From assembly GCF_035968265.1 (NCBI RefSeq), contig NZ_JAVYIM010000004.1, forward strand, positions 62,001 to 126,000: a DNA stretch of 64,000 nt, given 5' to 3'. The translations under genes and the position numbers were made by a program. Below the pieces are notes generated by a model. The model saw only the letters and a list, made by a program, of their open reading frames with translations, made no database searches and was not told the DNA's origin. Source of the stretch: Nitrosarchaeum sp. Lineage in GTDB: Archaea; Thermoproteota; Nitrososphaeria; Nitrososphaerales; Nitrosopumilaceae. Positions 43,117 to 53,737 of the stretch are shown piece by piece. The stretch's first letter is position 1. Every line of letters begins with the position of its first letter.

Positions 43117-44391
43117 TTGGTAAGTCTAGATCCATTTGCAAATGCAACTAAACAAGTCAATGACGCATGTGATGTTCTTGGAATTAAGGATAAAGGTTTG
43201 CGAGAATATCTAGCAACACCAAATAAAGTTCTTAGAGTAAAAATTCCAGTCCGAATGGATAATGGACAAATTAGAAATTTTATTGGTTTTAGAAGTCAGC
43301 ATAATAATGATAGAGGTCCATACAAAGGTGGAATTCGATACTTTAACCCTGAAGGTGGAGTTGAATACATGGAACGTGAAGTCATGGCACTCTCTTCTTG
43401 GATGACTTGGAAGTGTGCAATTGTGGATATTCCATTGGGAGGAGGTAAAGGTGGAATCTATGTAAATCCAAAAACTGAAAAACTAAGTGACGGTGAAATG
43501 GAAAGACTCACCAGAGGATTTGCATATAAAATATTTGAAATAATTGGACCAGGCAAAGATATTCCTGCACCAGATGTCTACACAACTGGTAGAGAGATGA
43601 CCCAGATTATGGATACATTTAGCAAATTAAATGGAAATGTATATGCTCCTGGTGTTATTACTGGAAAACCAATTTCTATGGGCGGTTCACTCGCAAGAAA
43701 CGTTGCAACTGGTTTAGGTGTTGCATATTGTGTAAGAGAAGCCGCAAAAGCAATCAAACTTAATTTGAAAGGAGCTAAAGTTGTTTTACAAGGTTTTGGA
43801 AACGCATCTACATTTGCTGGAGAATATTTAGAAAAAATGGGTGCTAAAGTAATTGGTGCAAGTGATTCTAAAGGTTCAATTTCAATTCCAAATGGAGCAA
43901 AGGTCAGCAAGTTACTTGAATTCAAAGAAAAGAATAAGACTGTGGTTGGATTTCCTGGCAGCAAGAAAATTTCAACAGAGGAATTGTTGACAACAAAATG
44001 TGACGTTCTAGTTCCAGGTGCATTAGAGAATCAAATTAATGCAAAAATTGCAAATAATCTCAAATGTAAAATTATTGCAGAAGCAGCAAATGGTCCGACA
44101 TTACCTGAAGCAGATCCTATAATTTTCAAAAAGAATATTCTAGTAATTCCAGATATTTTGGCAAACTCTGGTGGGGTATGTATTTCATATTTGGAATGGG
44201 TTCAAAATAACATGGGTTACTATTGGTCTTTTGATGAAGTTGCAAACAAGATGGAAGGTAACATCACAAAAGGTTTCAAGGATGCATACGCATTAGCAAA
44301 AAAGCATAAAATTGACATGAGACGAGCCACTATGGCTTTGGCAGTAGGTAGAGTTGTGGAAGCATTTAATCATAAAGGCATTTGGCCATAG
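43117..44391 (+). CDS. gdhA: glutamate dehydrogenase (Glu/Leu/Phe/Val family)
   Basis: A 424-residue hexameric-type dehydrogenase joining 2-oxoglutarate, ammonia and glutamate, central to ammonia assimilation. Visible are the substrate segment RGPYKGGIRYFNPEGGVEYM, catalytic lysine in CAIVDIPLGGGKGGI, and PAPDVYTT, followed by the Rossmann site VVLQGFGNASTFAGEY. The length is normal for archaeal enzymes. The start is TTG at 43117; CTTAATATAATATG at 43084-43096 sits 24-30 bases ahead, which supports a leaderless TTG start. Confidence 0.95.
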   Translation: MVSLDPFANATKQVNDACDVLGIKDKGLREYLATPNKVLRVKIPVRMDNGQIRNFIGFRSQHNNDRGPYKGGIRYFNPEGGVEYMEREVMALSSWMTWKCAIVDIPLGGGKGGIYVNPKTEKLSDGEMERLTRGFAYKIFEIIGPGKDIPAPDVYTTGREMTQIMDTFSKLNGNVYAPGVITGKPISMGGSLARNVATGLGVAYCVREAAKAIKLNLKGAKVVLQGFGNASTFAGEYLEKMGAKVIGASDSKGSISIPNGAKVSKLLEFKEKNKTVVGFPGSKKISTEELLTTKCDVLVPGALENQINAKIANNLKCKIIAEAANGPTLPEADPIIFKKNILVIPDILANSGGVCISYLEWVQNNMGYYWSFDEVANKMEGNITKGFKDAYALAKKHKIDMRRATMALAVGRVVEAFNHKGIWP

Positions 44392-44769
44392 TTAGACTAG
44401 ATACGATTCATAACAAACTAACTGTTCGACAAATCTTATTTTTCCCTTGGTAATTGTTGCAAGTTTTCTTTTAAAAGAAAGATCAATTTTGATTCTACGT
44501 TCTAAAATCTGAATTGTTTTTCCTGTAAGATGTCTGCCTTTTCGATCTCTATCAAATAAAATTATTAATTTTTCATAATGAGCAACAGAATCTGCAAAGT
44601 TTACAATTCCTCCAAATTTATGAAACTCGATTATTTTGCCAGAAAATCCTATATTTTTCAATGCAGTGGCATCATTTTTTCCTTCTACTACGACAACACT
44701 GTCTTTCATTAAATTTAGTTGAAATACAAATTTTTTAAGTTCATGAATTTCTTGCTCTGTAACAAGCAC
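44392..44769 (-). CDS. small Toprim-domain protein
   Basis: A 125-residue protein consisting mainly of a Toprim domain: the Glu motif SVVVVEGKNDATAL and the DxD motif LIILFDRDRKGRH. It resembles the archaeal DnaG-related or RNase M5-like stand-alone Toprim family (COG1658-like), whose role is unknown. The frame starts at GTG 44769, inside a perfect inverted repeat; an internal ATG at residue 21, just before the Toprim Glu motif, is also possible. Confidence 0.8.
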   Translation of the reverse strand: MLVTEQEIHELKKFVFQLNLMKDSVVVVEGKNDATALKNIGFSGKIIEFHKFGGIVNFADSVAHYEKLIILFDRDRKGRHLTGKTIQILERRIKIDLSFKRKLATITKGKIRFVEQLVCYESYLV

Positions 44770-44782
44770 AGTATTGTGCTTG
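44763..44782. promoter_or_regulatory. perfect inverted repeat between divergent genes
   Basis: CAAGCACA-GTAT-TGTGCTTG has 8-base arms around a 4-base spacer. It covers the GTG start of the Toprim gene and lies just upstream of the likely TATA box (CATATTAATC, about 44789-44797) of the divergent amidotransferase gene. It is a candidate operator or RNA hairpin. Confidence 0.5.
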
Positions 44783-44818
44783 CTTTAACATATTAATCGC
44801 TTTTGCTAAAAATTAATT

Positions 44819-45502
44819 ATGTCTGATGTTTTGATTGTTCACAATACCCGAATTGAAGGTTCAGGGTATTTGGGCGAACTTTTACAAAAAGATGGGTTTC
44901 TTATTGATTCTGTAAATGCAAAACACGAAAAACTTCCAGAAAAAAATTATTCGCTTATAGTGATTCTGGGTGCTCCTGAAAGTGCTAACGATAATTTTGC
45001 TTATTTGCACGCGGAACAAAGACTAATTAAAAAAACTGTAGAGAGTGACACTCCACTCCTTGGAATTTGTTTGGGCTCTCAATTGATTGCAAAAACTTTT
45101 GGTGGTAAAGTCTACCCTGGTCCACAAAAAGAAATTGGATTTTATCATGATTTGAAAATTGATAGTAATTCTAAATTATTTTCTGGATTTACAAATCCAT
45201 TTACTGCATTTCATTGGCATGGTGATACTTTTGATTTACCTGAAAAAGCAATTAGATTGGCTTATTCTAAAAATTATTCTAATCAAGCTTTTCAAATTGG
45301 TAGTGCTGTTGGATTGCAATTTCATATGGAAGTTAACGCAGAAATGATTAATCTTTGGCTTGATAAGACTCAAGAAAAACTAGAACTAATTCCATACATA
45401 GATCCTAAGCAAATTCGTTCTGATATTGATGAAAATATTTCAATTGTTAAAAATAATATGGATAATTTTTACACTAATTTCAAATCAGTGTTTCATCTTT
45501 GA
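44819..45502 (+). CDS. class I glutamine amidotransferase-like protein
   Basis: A 227-residue GATase1 protein of the GuaA-like stand-alone type. The nucleophile cysteine is in LLGICLGSQLIAKTFGG, and the His/Glu of the triad appear in VGLQFHMEVNAEMI. Stand-alone members act on peptides, glutathione-like or gamma-glutamyl compounds, or supply ammonia. The partner or substrate is unknown. It is divergent from the Toprim gene. Confidence 0.85.
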   Translation: MSDVLIVHNTRIEGSGYLGELLQKDGFLIDSVNAKHEKLPEKNYSLIVILGAPESANDNFAYLHAEQRLIKKTVESDTPLLGICLGSQLIAKTFGGKVYPGPQKEIGFYHDLKIDSNSKLFSGFTNPFTAFHWHGDTFDLPEKAIRLAYSKNYSNQAFQIGSAVGLQFHMEVNAEMINLWLDKTQEKLELIPYIDPKQIRSDIDENISIVKNNMDNFYTNFKSVFHL

Positions 45503-45544
45503 CCAAAGTTTAATATACAGAGTTTTTGTTTCATCGATCTAACC

Positions 45545-47662
45545 ATGAATTCTGTGACAAAAGTTTTCGAGGAAGTAATCCAAACAAGTCACAAAGTTAT
45601 CACAGAAGAATCATCAAAGTCTATACTCAAAACATATGGTGTTAAAGTTCCTCCTTTTGCACTTGTTACCACTGCTGAAGATGCAGCCAAACAAGCAAAA
45701 AAGATTGGATTTCCTCTTGTAATGAAAGTTGTATCTCCACAAATTTTACATAAAACTGACGTTGGTGGCGTCAAAGTTGGTCTAGATAATGTCAATGATG
45801 TCAAAAAAACATTCAAGGACATGTATGGTAGACTGTCTAAAAAGAAAGGAGTCGAAGTTAAAGGAATTCTTCTTGAAAAGATGGTTCCAAAAGGTGTTGA
45901 ACTAATTGTTGGTATTCAAAATGATCCTCAATTTGGTCCTGTAATTATGGTTGGACTAGGCGGTATTATGACTGAAGTCATGAAGGATGTTGCATTCCGC
46001 ATGTTGCCTATTACAACTTCAGATGCAAAATCTATGATTAATGAACTCAAAGGTTCAGCACTACTCAAAGGATTCAGAGGAAGTGAACCAATTGATACAA
46101 ACATGGTTGCAAATATGCTTGTACAGATTGGAAAATTAGGTGTAGATAATGCTGATTATATCAACAGCATTGACTTCAATCCTGTAATTGTTTATCCAAA
46201 ATCTCATTTTGTAGTTGATGCAAAAATTATCTTAAATAAAGAAATTAGAAAGAATTCAATCTCAAAAGCTAAACCAAACATTGAATCAATGGAGTCCTTC
46301 TTTACTCCAGAATCTGTTGCACTAGTTGGTGCATCTTCTACACCTGGAAAGATTGGCAATTCAGTATTGATTGCACTTGGTAAACAAGATTACAAAGGTA
46401 AAGTATATCCAATTAATCCTAAACAAGAATCAATTCTCGGAATCAAATGTTATCCAACACTAGATGCAATTACTGAAAAGGTTGACTTGGTTGTTGTTTG
46501 CATTGATCTTGCAGAATGTGGACCTATCATGGAGACATGTGCAAAGAAAGGAATTCATAATGTTGTAATTGTTTCTGGTGGAGGCAAAGAGCTTGGTGGC
46601 GACAGAGCAACAATGGAAGCTCGCGTAAAAGAATTATCTCTGCAACATAAAATTCGTGTAATTGGTCCAAACTGTATTGGAATGTTTAATGCTGCAAATC
46701 GTCTTGACTGTGCATTCCAAGGACAAGAGAGAATGGTCCGTTCAAAATTAGGAAATGTTGCATTTTTCTCACAAAGCGGAACTATGGGAATTAGTATGTT
46801 GGAAAGTGCGGATGTATTTGGACTATCTAAGATGATTAGTTTTGGTAATCGTTCTGATGTTGATGAAGCAGATATGATTTGGTATGCTGCAAATGATCCT
46901 CAAACCAAAGTAATTGGCTTATACGTTGAAGGATTTGGTGATGGTAGAAAATTCATCAATACTGCTAAACGTGTAATGAAAGAGACAAAGAAACCTATCG
47001 TAATTTGGAAGAGTGGAAGAACTACCGCAGGCGCAAAACAAGCTGCATCCCATACTGGTTCTCTTGGTGGTTCTAATGCAATCATAATGGGAGCATTCAA
47101 ACAAGCAGGAATAATTTCAGTTGATAGTTATCAAGAACTTGTTGGAGTTTTAAAGGCACTAGCATGGCAACCTCCTGCAAAGGGAAATCGTGTTGCTATG
47201 ACAAGTAATGGTGCAGGTCCAATGATTGGTGGAATTGATCAATTAGAAAGATTGGGTCTTACTATTGGAAAGTTATCTCCATCACTACTCAAAAAGATGA
47301 AAGAACGTTTCCCACCAACTGTCCCGATTCATAACGGTAATCCCGCAGATGTTGGTGGTGGTGCAAACGCAGATGATTACAAATTTGTCATTCAACAATT
47401 TCTTGACGAAAAGAATATTGATATTGCTATGCCTTGGTTTGTTTTCCAAGATGATCCACTAGAAGAAACAATAGTTGAACATCTAGCTGAATTATCAAAT
47501 AAAAAAATAAAACCAATTTTAGCTGGAGGTAATGGTGGCCCATATACCGAGAAAATGAGAAAATTAATTGAGGCAAATCATGTTCCTGTTTATAGTGATC
47601 TTCGCACTTGGGTTGCAGCTGCATCTGCATTAGCTCAATGGGGCAAAGTACTAGGAAAATAG
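45545..47662 (+). CDS. ADP-forming acyl-CoA synthetase, probably 3-hydroxypropionyl-CoA synthetase
   Basis: A 705-residue fusion of both subunits of NDP-forming acyl-CoA synthetases. An ATP-grasp domain comes first (about 1-235, [35 protein letters not shown]), followed by the CoA-binding and ligase domains from about 255 ([28 protein letters not shown]-like [12 protein letters not shown]). The phospho-histidine motif is [11 protein letters not shown]. In Nitrosopumilus maritimus one such enzyme activates 3-hydroxypropionate in the energy-efficient 3HP/4HB cycle, next to a crotonyl-CoA/3-hydroxypropionyl-CoA hydratase. The same pairing is seen here, 36 bases apart. The 4-hydroxybutyrate enzyme is a paralogue, so the substrate is inferred from context. 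Confidence 0.88.
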   Translation: MNSVTKVFEEVIQTSHKVITEESSKSILKTYGVKVPPFALVTTAEDAAKQAKKIGFPLVMKVVSPQILHKTDVGGVKVGLDNVNDVKKTFKDMYGRLSKKKGVEVKGILLEKMVPKGVELIVGIQNDPQFGPVIMVGLGGIMTEVMKDVAFRMLPITTSDAKSMINELKGSALLKGFRGSEPIDTNMVANMLVQIGKLGVDNADYINSIDFNPVIVYPKSHFVVDAKIILNKEIRKNSISKAKPNIESMESFFTPESVALVGASSTPGKIGNSVLIALGKQDYKGKVYPINPKQESILGIKCYPTLDAITEKVDLVVVCIDLAECGPIMETCAKKGIHNVVIVSGGGKELGGDRATMEARVKELSLQHKIRVIGPNCIGMFNAANRLDCAFQGQERMVRSKLGNVAFFSQSGTMGISMLESADVFGLSKMISFGNRSDVDEADMIWYAANDPQTKVIGLYVEGFGDGRKFINTAKRVMKETKKPIVIWKSGRTTAGAKQAASHTGSLGGSNAIIMGAFKQAGIISVDSYQELVGVLKALAWQPPAKGNRVAMTSNGAGPMIGGIDQLERLGLTIGKLSPSLLKKMKERFPPTVPIHNGNPADVGGGANADDYKFVIQQFLDEKNIDIAMPWFVFQDDPLEETIVEHLAELSNKKIKPILAGGNGGPYTEKMRKLIEANHVPVYSDLRTWVAAASALAQWGKVLGK

Positions 47663-48460
<798 letters not shown>

Positions 48461-48551
48461 GCTATACCTAACTTCTTTTCTTATTTTATTGAATTACTAG
48501 TAGGCTCAGGGTGAAAAGCTTATTATAATTTGAATCGTCAATTGTATCATT

Positions 48552-48902
48552 ATGGCATCTGAACAAACACAGAAAATGATCACTGTTTCACCTAAAGCAG
48601 CTGAAAAGATCAAAGAATTCATGAAAGAAGAAGCCGATAACCCGCAATACCTTAGAGTATATGTTCAAGGTGGCGGTTGTTCTGGTCTGTCTTATGGCAT
48701 GGGCTTTGAAAAAGCACCAGAAGAAGATGACCTAGTCATGGAAGAAACTGGTATCAAGCTACTTGTAGATAGTTACAGTGTTGATCATCTAAAAGGTGCA
48801 AATGTAGACTATATTGAAAGCCTAATGGGATCTGGATTTAAAATCAATAATCCAAATGTTACAAAATCCTGTTCATGTGGTCATTCCTTTAGCACTGAAT
48901 AA
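48552..48902 (+). CDS. IscA/ErpA-type iron-sulfur assembly protein
   Basis: A 116-residue A-type carrier. It starts ITVSPKAAEKIKEFMKEE and has the three conserved cysteines in QGGGCSGLSYGMGF and SCSCGHSF. A-type proteins hold and deliver Fe-S clusters to apoproteins. It is a single gene following the hydratase, with its own AT-rich promoter region. Confidence 0.92.
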   Translation: MASEQTQKMITVSPKAAEKIKEFMKEEADNPQYLRVYVQGGGCSGLSYGMGFEKAPEEDDLVMEETGIKLLVDSYSVDHLKGANVDYIESLMGSGFKINNPNVTKSCSCGHSFSTE

Positions 48903-49055
48903 TCAAACAACATTTTTCATTTTTTGATTAACTAGTGTAAACTGTATTTGGAATATTTTTTATAAAATTACATTTCTTTATTGAAAATCCTTGCGATACC
49001 CTCATATATCGAGAATAGACACCAAAATTATGATAATTAAGGAGATGAAGAAAGT

Positions 49056-50201
49056 ATGTCCAATAAATCAGGAATTGTCAAATATCATGTTAAACTTTCC
49101 TTTGAAGTTGACGGACTTGTTGAACGAGCAGATATAATCGGGGCTATCTTCGGTCAAACCGAAGGACTATTAGGCCCAGAGATGAATCTGAACGAACTAC
49201 AACGAGTTTCTAAAGTAGGTCGTATAGAAGTAAACACAAAATCTACTTCTAATACTACAAATGGTGATGCTCTTATTCCAATGAGTACTGATATTGATAC
49301 TTGTGCATTAATTGCAGCAGGAATTGAAAGTATTGATAAAGTTGGTCCATTTGACTGTGTCTTCAAATTAGAAGCAATTGATGATGTGAGAGCAGCAAAG
49401 AAAGATGACATCGTAAGACGCGCTAAAGAAATCAAACAACGTTGGGCTACAAAAACAGTTAGTGAAGGAGAAAGTATGCTAAAAGATGTTCATGAAGGTG
49501 ATTCTAAAAGATTGTCTACATATGGTCCTTCTAAATTAACATGTAGTTCTGGAGTGTTTGATTCTAAATGGATAATTTTAGTTGAAGGTAGAGCTGATGT
49601 CATTAACCTTCTAAGAGCTGGATATGATAATGCAATTGCAATCGAAGGTGCAAAAATTGATGAATCAATTAAAGAATTATGTGCTTCAAAAGATACTATA
49701 GTTGCATTTATTGATGGAGATCGAGCTGGCGGTTTTATTCTAAAAGAACTTTCATCAGTTGTAAAGATTGACTATGAATTAAGAGCAGATACTGGAGTGG
49801 AAGTTGAAGAGCTAACTCCACAAAGAATAGATGAAATTCTAAGACCAATAGCTGATGAAATTAAACATGGAAAACCTGTAGCTGTTTTGAAAAGCTCAGA
49901 TGATAAACCTGTAGCTGAAATAGCATCTAGAATTTTTCCAAATCTAAATGAGACACTCGAAGCTGTAGCATTAGACGAGAATGAAAAAGAAATTTTCAAA
50001 GTTCCAATCAGTGAAGTAGTTAGCAAACTCTCAACACAATCTGGCATCAAATATCTTCTATTGGATGGTATTATCACCCAGAGACTTTTAGAAGGCGCCA
50101 AAAACGCTGGAATTCAATGTGTTATTGGACACAGAGTTGCAAAATTAACAAACTCTGATGGACTAAATCTAAAAACATTCGGTGACCTAGGCGTAGCATA
50201 G
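49056..50201 (+). CDS. dnaG: archaeal DnaG primase-like protein
   Basis: A 381-residue archaeal DnaG. The N-terminus is the archaeal-specific domain (VKYHVKLSFEVDGLVERADI, GAIFGQTEGLLG). A Toprim domain follows at about 165-250 with ILVEGRADVINLLRAG and TIVAFIDGDRAGG. In archaea DnaG is linked both to primase activity and to the RNA exosome. GGAG at about 49041-49044 ahead of the ATG is a plausible Shine-Dalgarno site. It precedes ribK by six bases. Confidence 0.95.
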   Translation: MSNKSGIVKYHVKLSFEVDGLVERADIIGAIFGQTEGLLGPEMNLNELQRVSKVGRIEVNTKSTSNTTNGDALIPMSTDIDTCALIAAGIESIDKVGPFDCVFKLEAIDDVRAAKKDDIVRRAKEIKQRWATKTVSEGESMLKDVHEGDSKRLSTYGPSKLTCSSGVFDSKWIILVEGRADVINLLRAGYDNAIAIEGAKIDESIKELCASKDTIVAFIDGDRAGGFILKELSSVVKIDYELRADTGVEVEELTPQRIDEILRPIADEIKHGKPVAVLKSSDDKPVAEIASRIFPNLNETLEAVALDENEKEIFKVPISEVVSKLSTQSGIKYLLLDGIITQRLLEGAKNAGIQCVIGHRVAKLTNSDGLNLKTFGDLGVA

Positions 50202-50207
50202 GGTTAC

Positions 50208-50894
50208 TTGATGACTGAACTAAAAATTCAGCACATACTCACCCTCACTTATCTTCTTTCCAAAGGTGCAAAGAATAATTTTGTTACAATTACTACTGAT
50301 TCATTAGGTAAAAATATAAAAAAATCACAACAGGCTGCATCAAAACATTTACTTGAACTAGAAGATAATCAATTCATTGAAAGAATAATTAATGGTAGAA
50401 ATATTTCTGTAAAAATTACTTCAAAGGGGTTTTCTGAAATGGTAAAACTATCTACTGCACTCCAAAAAAGTCTTAATTCATCGCCATCATCTGTTGAACT
50501 AAAAGGAACTCTAGTTTCTGGAATGGGTGAAGGAGCATATTACATGTCTCTAAAAGGATACACAAAACAATTCAAATCTAAAATTGGTTACATTCCATAT
50601 CCTGGAACTCTTAATGTGAAATTGAATAAAAAAGTTCATCAAGAAGCTATAAAACAATTTGAAAGTCTCGATGGAATTAAAATTGATAGTTTTTCAGATG
50701 GGAAAAGAACCTATGGATGGGTTAATTGCTTTCATGCAAAAATTAATCAATCTATTAACTGTGAATTGATAATTCTTGAAAGAACACATCATGATGATTC
50801 TATAATTGAATTAATTTCTGATGTATGTATTAGAAAAACTGGAAAACTTGAAGATGGTTCACCAGTTACAGTAAGCATTCCAATTAATTCATAA
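50208..50894 (+). CDS. ribK: CTP-dependent riboflavin kinase with N-terminal wHTH
   Basis: A 228-residue fusion. The N-terminal winged helix (about 1-85, KNIKKSQQAASKHLLELEDN) precedes the archaeal riboflavin kinase (DUF120) domain: GTLVSGMGEGAYYMSLKGY, GYIPYPGTLNVKL and a final DGSPVTVSI. Such enzymes make FMN from riboflavin using CTP. The wHTH-kinase fusion is the RbkR type known to act as both regulator and enzyme in some archaea. It faces the FAD synthase gene ribL, 12 bases away. Confidence 0.92.
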   Translation: MMTELKIQHILTLTYLLSKGAKNNFVTITTDSLGKNIKKSQQAASKHLLELEDNQFIERIINGRNISVKITSKGFSEMVKLSTALQKSLNSSPSSVELKGTLVSGMGEGAYYMSLKGYTKQFKSKIGYIPYPGTLNVKLNKKVHQEAIKQFESLDGIKIDSFSDGKRTYGWVNCFHAKINQSINCELIILERTHHDDSIIELISDVCIRKTGKLEDGSPVTVSIPINS

Positions 50895-50906
50895 TTTTAT
50901 TATCCT

Positions 50907-51527
50907 CTAAATTCCATGAATAGATTCGCCATATTCTTTTTGAATTTTTGAGCTTGAACTCTCTGGAATTGGTGATTGCAGTCTTGCAACTTTTGCATCG
51001 AGATTGATTTTTTTACATCCTTCTATGATGAATTTCTCTTGATGTACTTGATCATACCCTAATGCAATTATTTGCGGTTTTACAAGATTTACAGTCTTGA
51101 AAATATCATCTTCTTGTCCTATAAGACAAAGATCTACCATGGAGAGTGAATTGACCAACTCCTGTCTTTGTTCTTTACTGTGTAATGGCTGTCTTTTTTT
51201 CATTTTTATTGCAGTGTTATCCGTGGCTACAACTACTATCAAAACATCACCCAATACTTTTGCGGCATTAAGAGTATGAATGTGTCCTGGATGAATTATG
51301 TCAAAAACTCCTCCTGCTAAAACAACTCTAAGTGAAGATCTACCTAATTCCGTTAAAGCATTTCTATCTTCAGTAATTAATTTATTTTTTACAAGTTCAT
51401 CAATTTTTGAATTAATAATATTTTCAGTGAATCCTTTTTTTGTTTTAAGATTATCTTTGTATGATTTGCCAGTAATTCCAGATAGGTATATCTGAGTCAA
51501 AATTATTTTTTCTATTGATTCCAACAT
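50907..51527 (-). CDS. ribL: FAD synthase RibL with N-terminal HTH-like segment
   Basis: A 206-residue protein. The C-terminal part (about 68-206) is a cytidylyltransferase with VVLAGGVFDIIHPGHIHTLN (the HxGH motif HPGH) and LQSPIPESSSSKI as the second signature. Archaeal RibL adenylates FMN to FAD. The first 60 residues look like a small helix-turn-helix (ITEDRNALTELGRSSLR) that standard RibL (about 150 residues) lacks. It converges with ribK, so both steps of flavin cofactor synthesis are side by side. Confidence 0.9.
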   Translation of the reverse strand: MLESIEKIILTQIYLSGITGKSYKDNLKTKKGFTENIINSKIDELVKNKLITEDRNALTELGRSSLRVVLAGGVFDIIHPGHIHTLNAAKVLGDVLIVVVATDNTAIKMKKRQPLHSKEQRQELVNSLSMVDLCLIGQEDDIFKTVNLVKPQIIALGYDQVHQEKFIIEGCKKINLDAKVARLQSPIPESSSSKIQKEYGESIHGI

Positions 51528-51569
51528 TCTTTTTTAAAACTACTCTCACTTTAATTCATCGATAAAATA

Positions 51570-52607
51570 TCACATTTTTGGTTCTAGGCCTTTTGCCAAT
51601 CTCAGTGCATCCACTAAACCATCTGCATATCCTATGCTCAAAATTGCAACTTCGTCTTGACCTTCTTCGAGAAATTTCTCTGCATCTTGAATGTATAATT
51701 CAGCATTTTCAAGAATCACCTTGAATTCTTTCTGATCTTTATAGTACAGTGTAATTTCTTCTAATGCTTCTCTTACCATTGGAACATACTTTTTCATCAT
51801 TTGAATTGAAATTTTCTTTGTTTCTTCAGAGTTATCTTTTGGTTCGTCTAAACATCTTCCAAGTATTTTTAGCGCATCCGATTCTGTAAAATGAAGTCTT
51901 CCAGTTATGATAATTGTATGTGGTGGTTTACCAAAATCTATTTTTTTTAGACTAGAAATTTTTCCTGATATGATTGATTGATCTTTAAATCCAATTCGTG
52001 ATGCAACTATTGCATATGTTGATAAATTTATCACATTTCTTTTCTGTCCTTTTTCGGTTTCTATTAATCCTGCCAAGGCATCTTTTGGGTCCATAAAGAA
52101 ATCTTTGTCTTGATTGTACTCTAATAGTAATATTGTATGATTGCCTTCTATGATGTTTTTGTAAATTACATAGTATGGAGTTGTTAGCGATTTCATTTCG
52201 CTCATTATTGTTGCAATTCTTCCAACTTTGTAAAAATGAAGTCCACATTCTCCTATCATTGAGGTTAATGATGATGATGCATGAATTGAATAGGTCTTTA
52301 TTTTTTCTTGAATTGCTCTAGTTCTTAATTCTATATGTGTAGTGGCAATGTAAGGATCTCCATAAGATAACAATACTACTTTTTTTGATTTTGCATGTTT
52401 TAAAATCTCAGTCCCATCTTCAACTAGCCATCTCTTACCTTCTCTAATTTCACCTCTTGTCATTTTTTTAATTTTTAACAAGTCTGATTTTCCAATTGGA
52501 CTGGTAAATTGTTCAAGGTAAATGATGTCTGCTTTTGATAACACTTCTAGAGCTTCAACAGGAATTGATTTGGAACCTGAAATTCCTAAACCTACAAACC
52601 AAAGCAT
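51570..52607 (-). CDS. dphB: diphthine synthase fused to a DUF357 domain
   Basis: A 345-residue protein. Residues 1-255 are the SAM-dependent methyltransferase of diphthamide synthesis (MLWFVGLGISGSKSIPVEAL, LLSYGDPYIATTHIELR, IHASSSLTSMIGECGLHFYK), which modifies a histidine of elongation factor 2. The last 85 residues form a DUF357 helical domain (KKYVPMVREALEEITLYY, AEKFLEEGQDEVAILSIGYADGLVDALRL), usually a separate small archaeal protein. The start overlaps the lysK stop by one base (TAATG), so it closes the lysine operon. Confidence 0.92.
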   Translation of the reverse strand: MLWFVGLGISGSKSIPVEALEVLSKADIIYLEQFTSPIGKSDLLKIKKMTRGEIREGKRWLVEDGTEILKHAKSKKVVLLSYGDPYIATTHIELRTRAIQEKIKTYSIHASSSLTSMIGECGLHFYKVGRIATIMSEMKSLTTPYYVIYKNIIEGNHTILLLEYNQDKDFFMDPKDALAGLIETEKGQKRNVINLSTYAIVASRIGFKDQSIISGKISSLKKIDFGKPPHTIIITGRLHFTESDALKILGRCLDEPKDNSEETKKISIQMMKKYVPMVREALEEITLYYKDQKEFKVILENAELYIQDAEKFLEEGQDEVAILSIGYADGLVDALRLAKGLEPKM

Positions 52608-53734
52608 TACTGCATGTTTTTATCGTGTAGTCTTTTTAAATGGTGTATCATTCTCTTTAAAACTTCAATTCCTCTTAGATATTCGTCGATGGATACTTTT
52701 TCGTCTATCGTGTGAGCTTCATGTGGATCTCCTGGACCATATGTGACTACAGGAATGCTCCATTGGTTTCCTATTACATTCATGTCTCCAGTTCCGGTTT
52801 TTCTAATTAAAGTTGGTCGTGTATGTTCCACATCCATAACTCCTAAAGTAAATGCTCTGACTATGGCAGAGTTGTGAGGCGCCTCAAAAGGTTCTGTCTC
52901 ATCAATAATTGAATAATATGCTTCAACTTGTCTTTTTTTTGCTATTTCATTTACAAGTACAGAAATTTTTTGTTCAACTATCTTACAATTTGTATCTACT
53001 GGAATTCTGATATCAAAAGTGGACACACATTCTTTTGGTGTAACGTTGTGGCTAGTTCCACCGTTTATTTCAGTTAATGTTGCAGTTAGCAACATCCCTT
53101 TACTTTTTTTATCTTGTTCTGCCTCTAAACCCTTTTTGAGTTCTTTTGAAAAGATCATTGTTTCTTCAATTGCATTTTTTGAAAGCCAGGGTGCACTTGC
53201 ATGTGCACTATCATTAACACTTACTTTGAGATTAATTGCCAATCTTCCTTTGTATGCAATAGTGACTTGTTTAATTCCACTTGGTTCTCCAAATACTGCA
53301 TAATCTATATCCATGTGATTTTTTACTAGGTTCTTTACTCCGGTTGCATTTCCTTCTTCGTCTACGGTACCTACAAAAATCACAGTACCGTTATTGTTTT
53401 GCACTGATGCTGCGGCAAACAACATTGCCATTAATGGAGCCTTTGCATCTGAAGCACCACGACCATAAAGTGAATCTCCTTCTTTTCTAACTTTGACTTT
53501 TCCTGGAACCACATCCATGTGTCCACACAGTAATATTTTTGGTGAACCTGTACCTTTTTTTGCAATTATGTTTCCTACCTCATCTATGTGGATATCTTCA
53601 AATCCTAAATCATCGCATTTATCTGCAAGAAATTCGGCCATTGCTTTTTCGTTAAGTGATGGTGTGTACAGTCTAAGTGCCTTCTCTAGCATCTTTACTG
53701 CAAATCTTGGTGTTACTGTAAATGTTGTTTCCAA
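52607..53734 (-). CDS. lysK: LysW-lysine/LysW-ornithine hydrolase LysK (M20 family)
   Basis: A 375-residue M20 metallopeptidase. It shows LLCGHMDVVPG (first zinc His/Asp), GRGASDAKAPLMAML (bridging Asp), DEEGNATG (Glu pair), and later FGEPSG and GPGDPHEAHTIDE. LysK releases lysine or ornithine from the carrier LysW at the end of the pathway. Its position directly after lysX in the homocitrate synthase unit supports this over a plain acetylornithine deacetylase. Confidence 0.9.
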   Translation of the reverse strand: METTFTVTPRFAVKMLEKALRLYTPSLNEKAMAEFLADKCDDLGFEDIHIDEVGNIIAKKGTGSPKILLCGHMDVVPGKVKVRKEGDSLYGRGASDAKAPLMAMLFAAASVQNNNGTVIFVGTVDEEGNATGVKNLVKNHMDIDYAVFGEPSGIKQVTIAYKGRLAINLKVSVNDSAHASAPWLSKNAIEETMIFSKELKKGLEAEQDKKSKGMLLTATLTEINGGTSHNVTPKECVSTFDIRIPVDTNCKIVEQKISVLVNEIAKKRQVEAYYSIIDETEPFEAPHNSAIVRAFTLGVMDVEHTRPTLIRKTGTGDMNVIGNQWSIPVVTYGPGDPHEAHTIDEKVSIDEYLRGIEVLKRMIHHLKRLHDKNMQ

Positions 53735-53737
53735 TTC

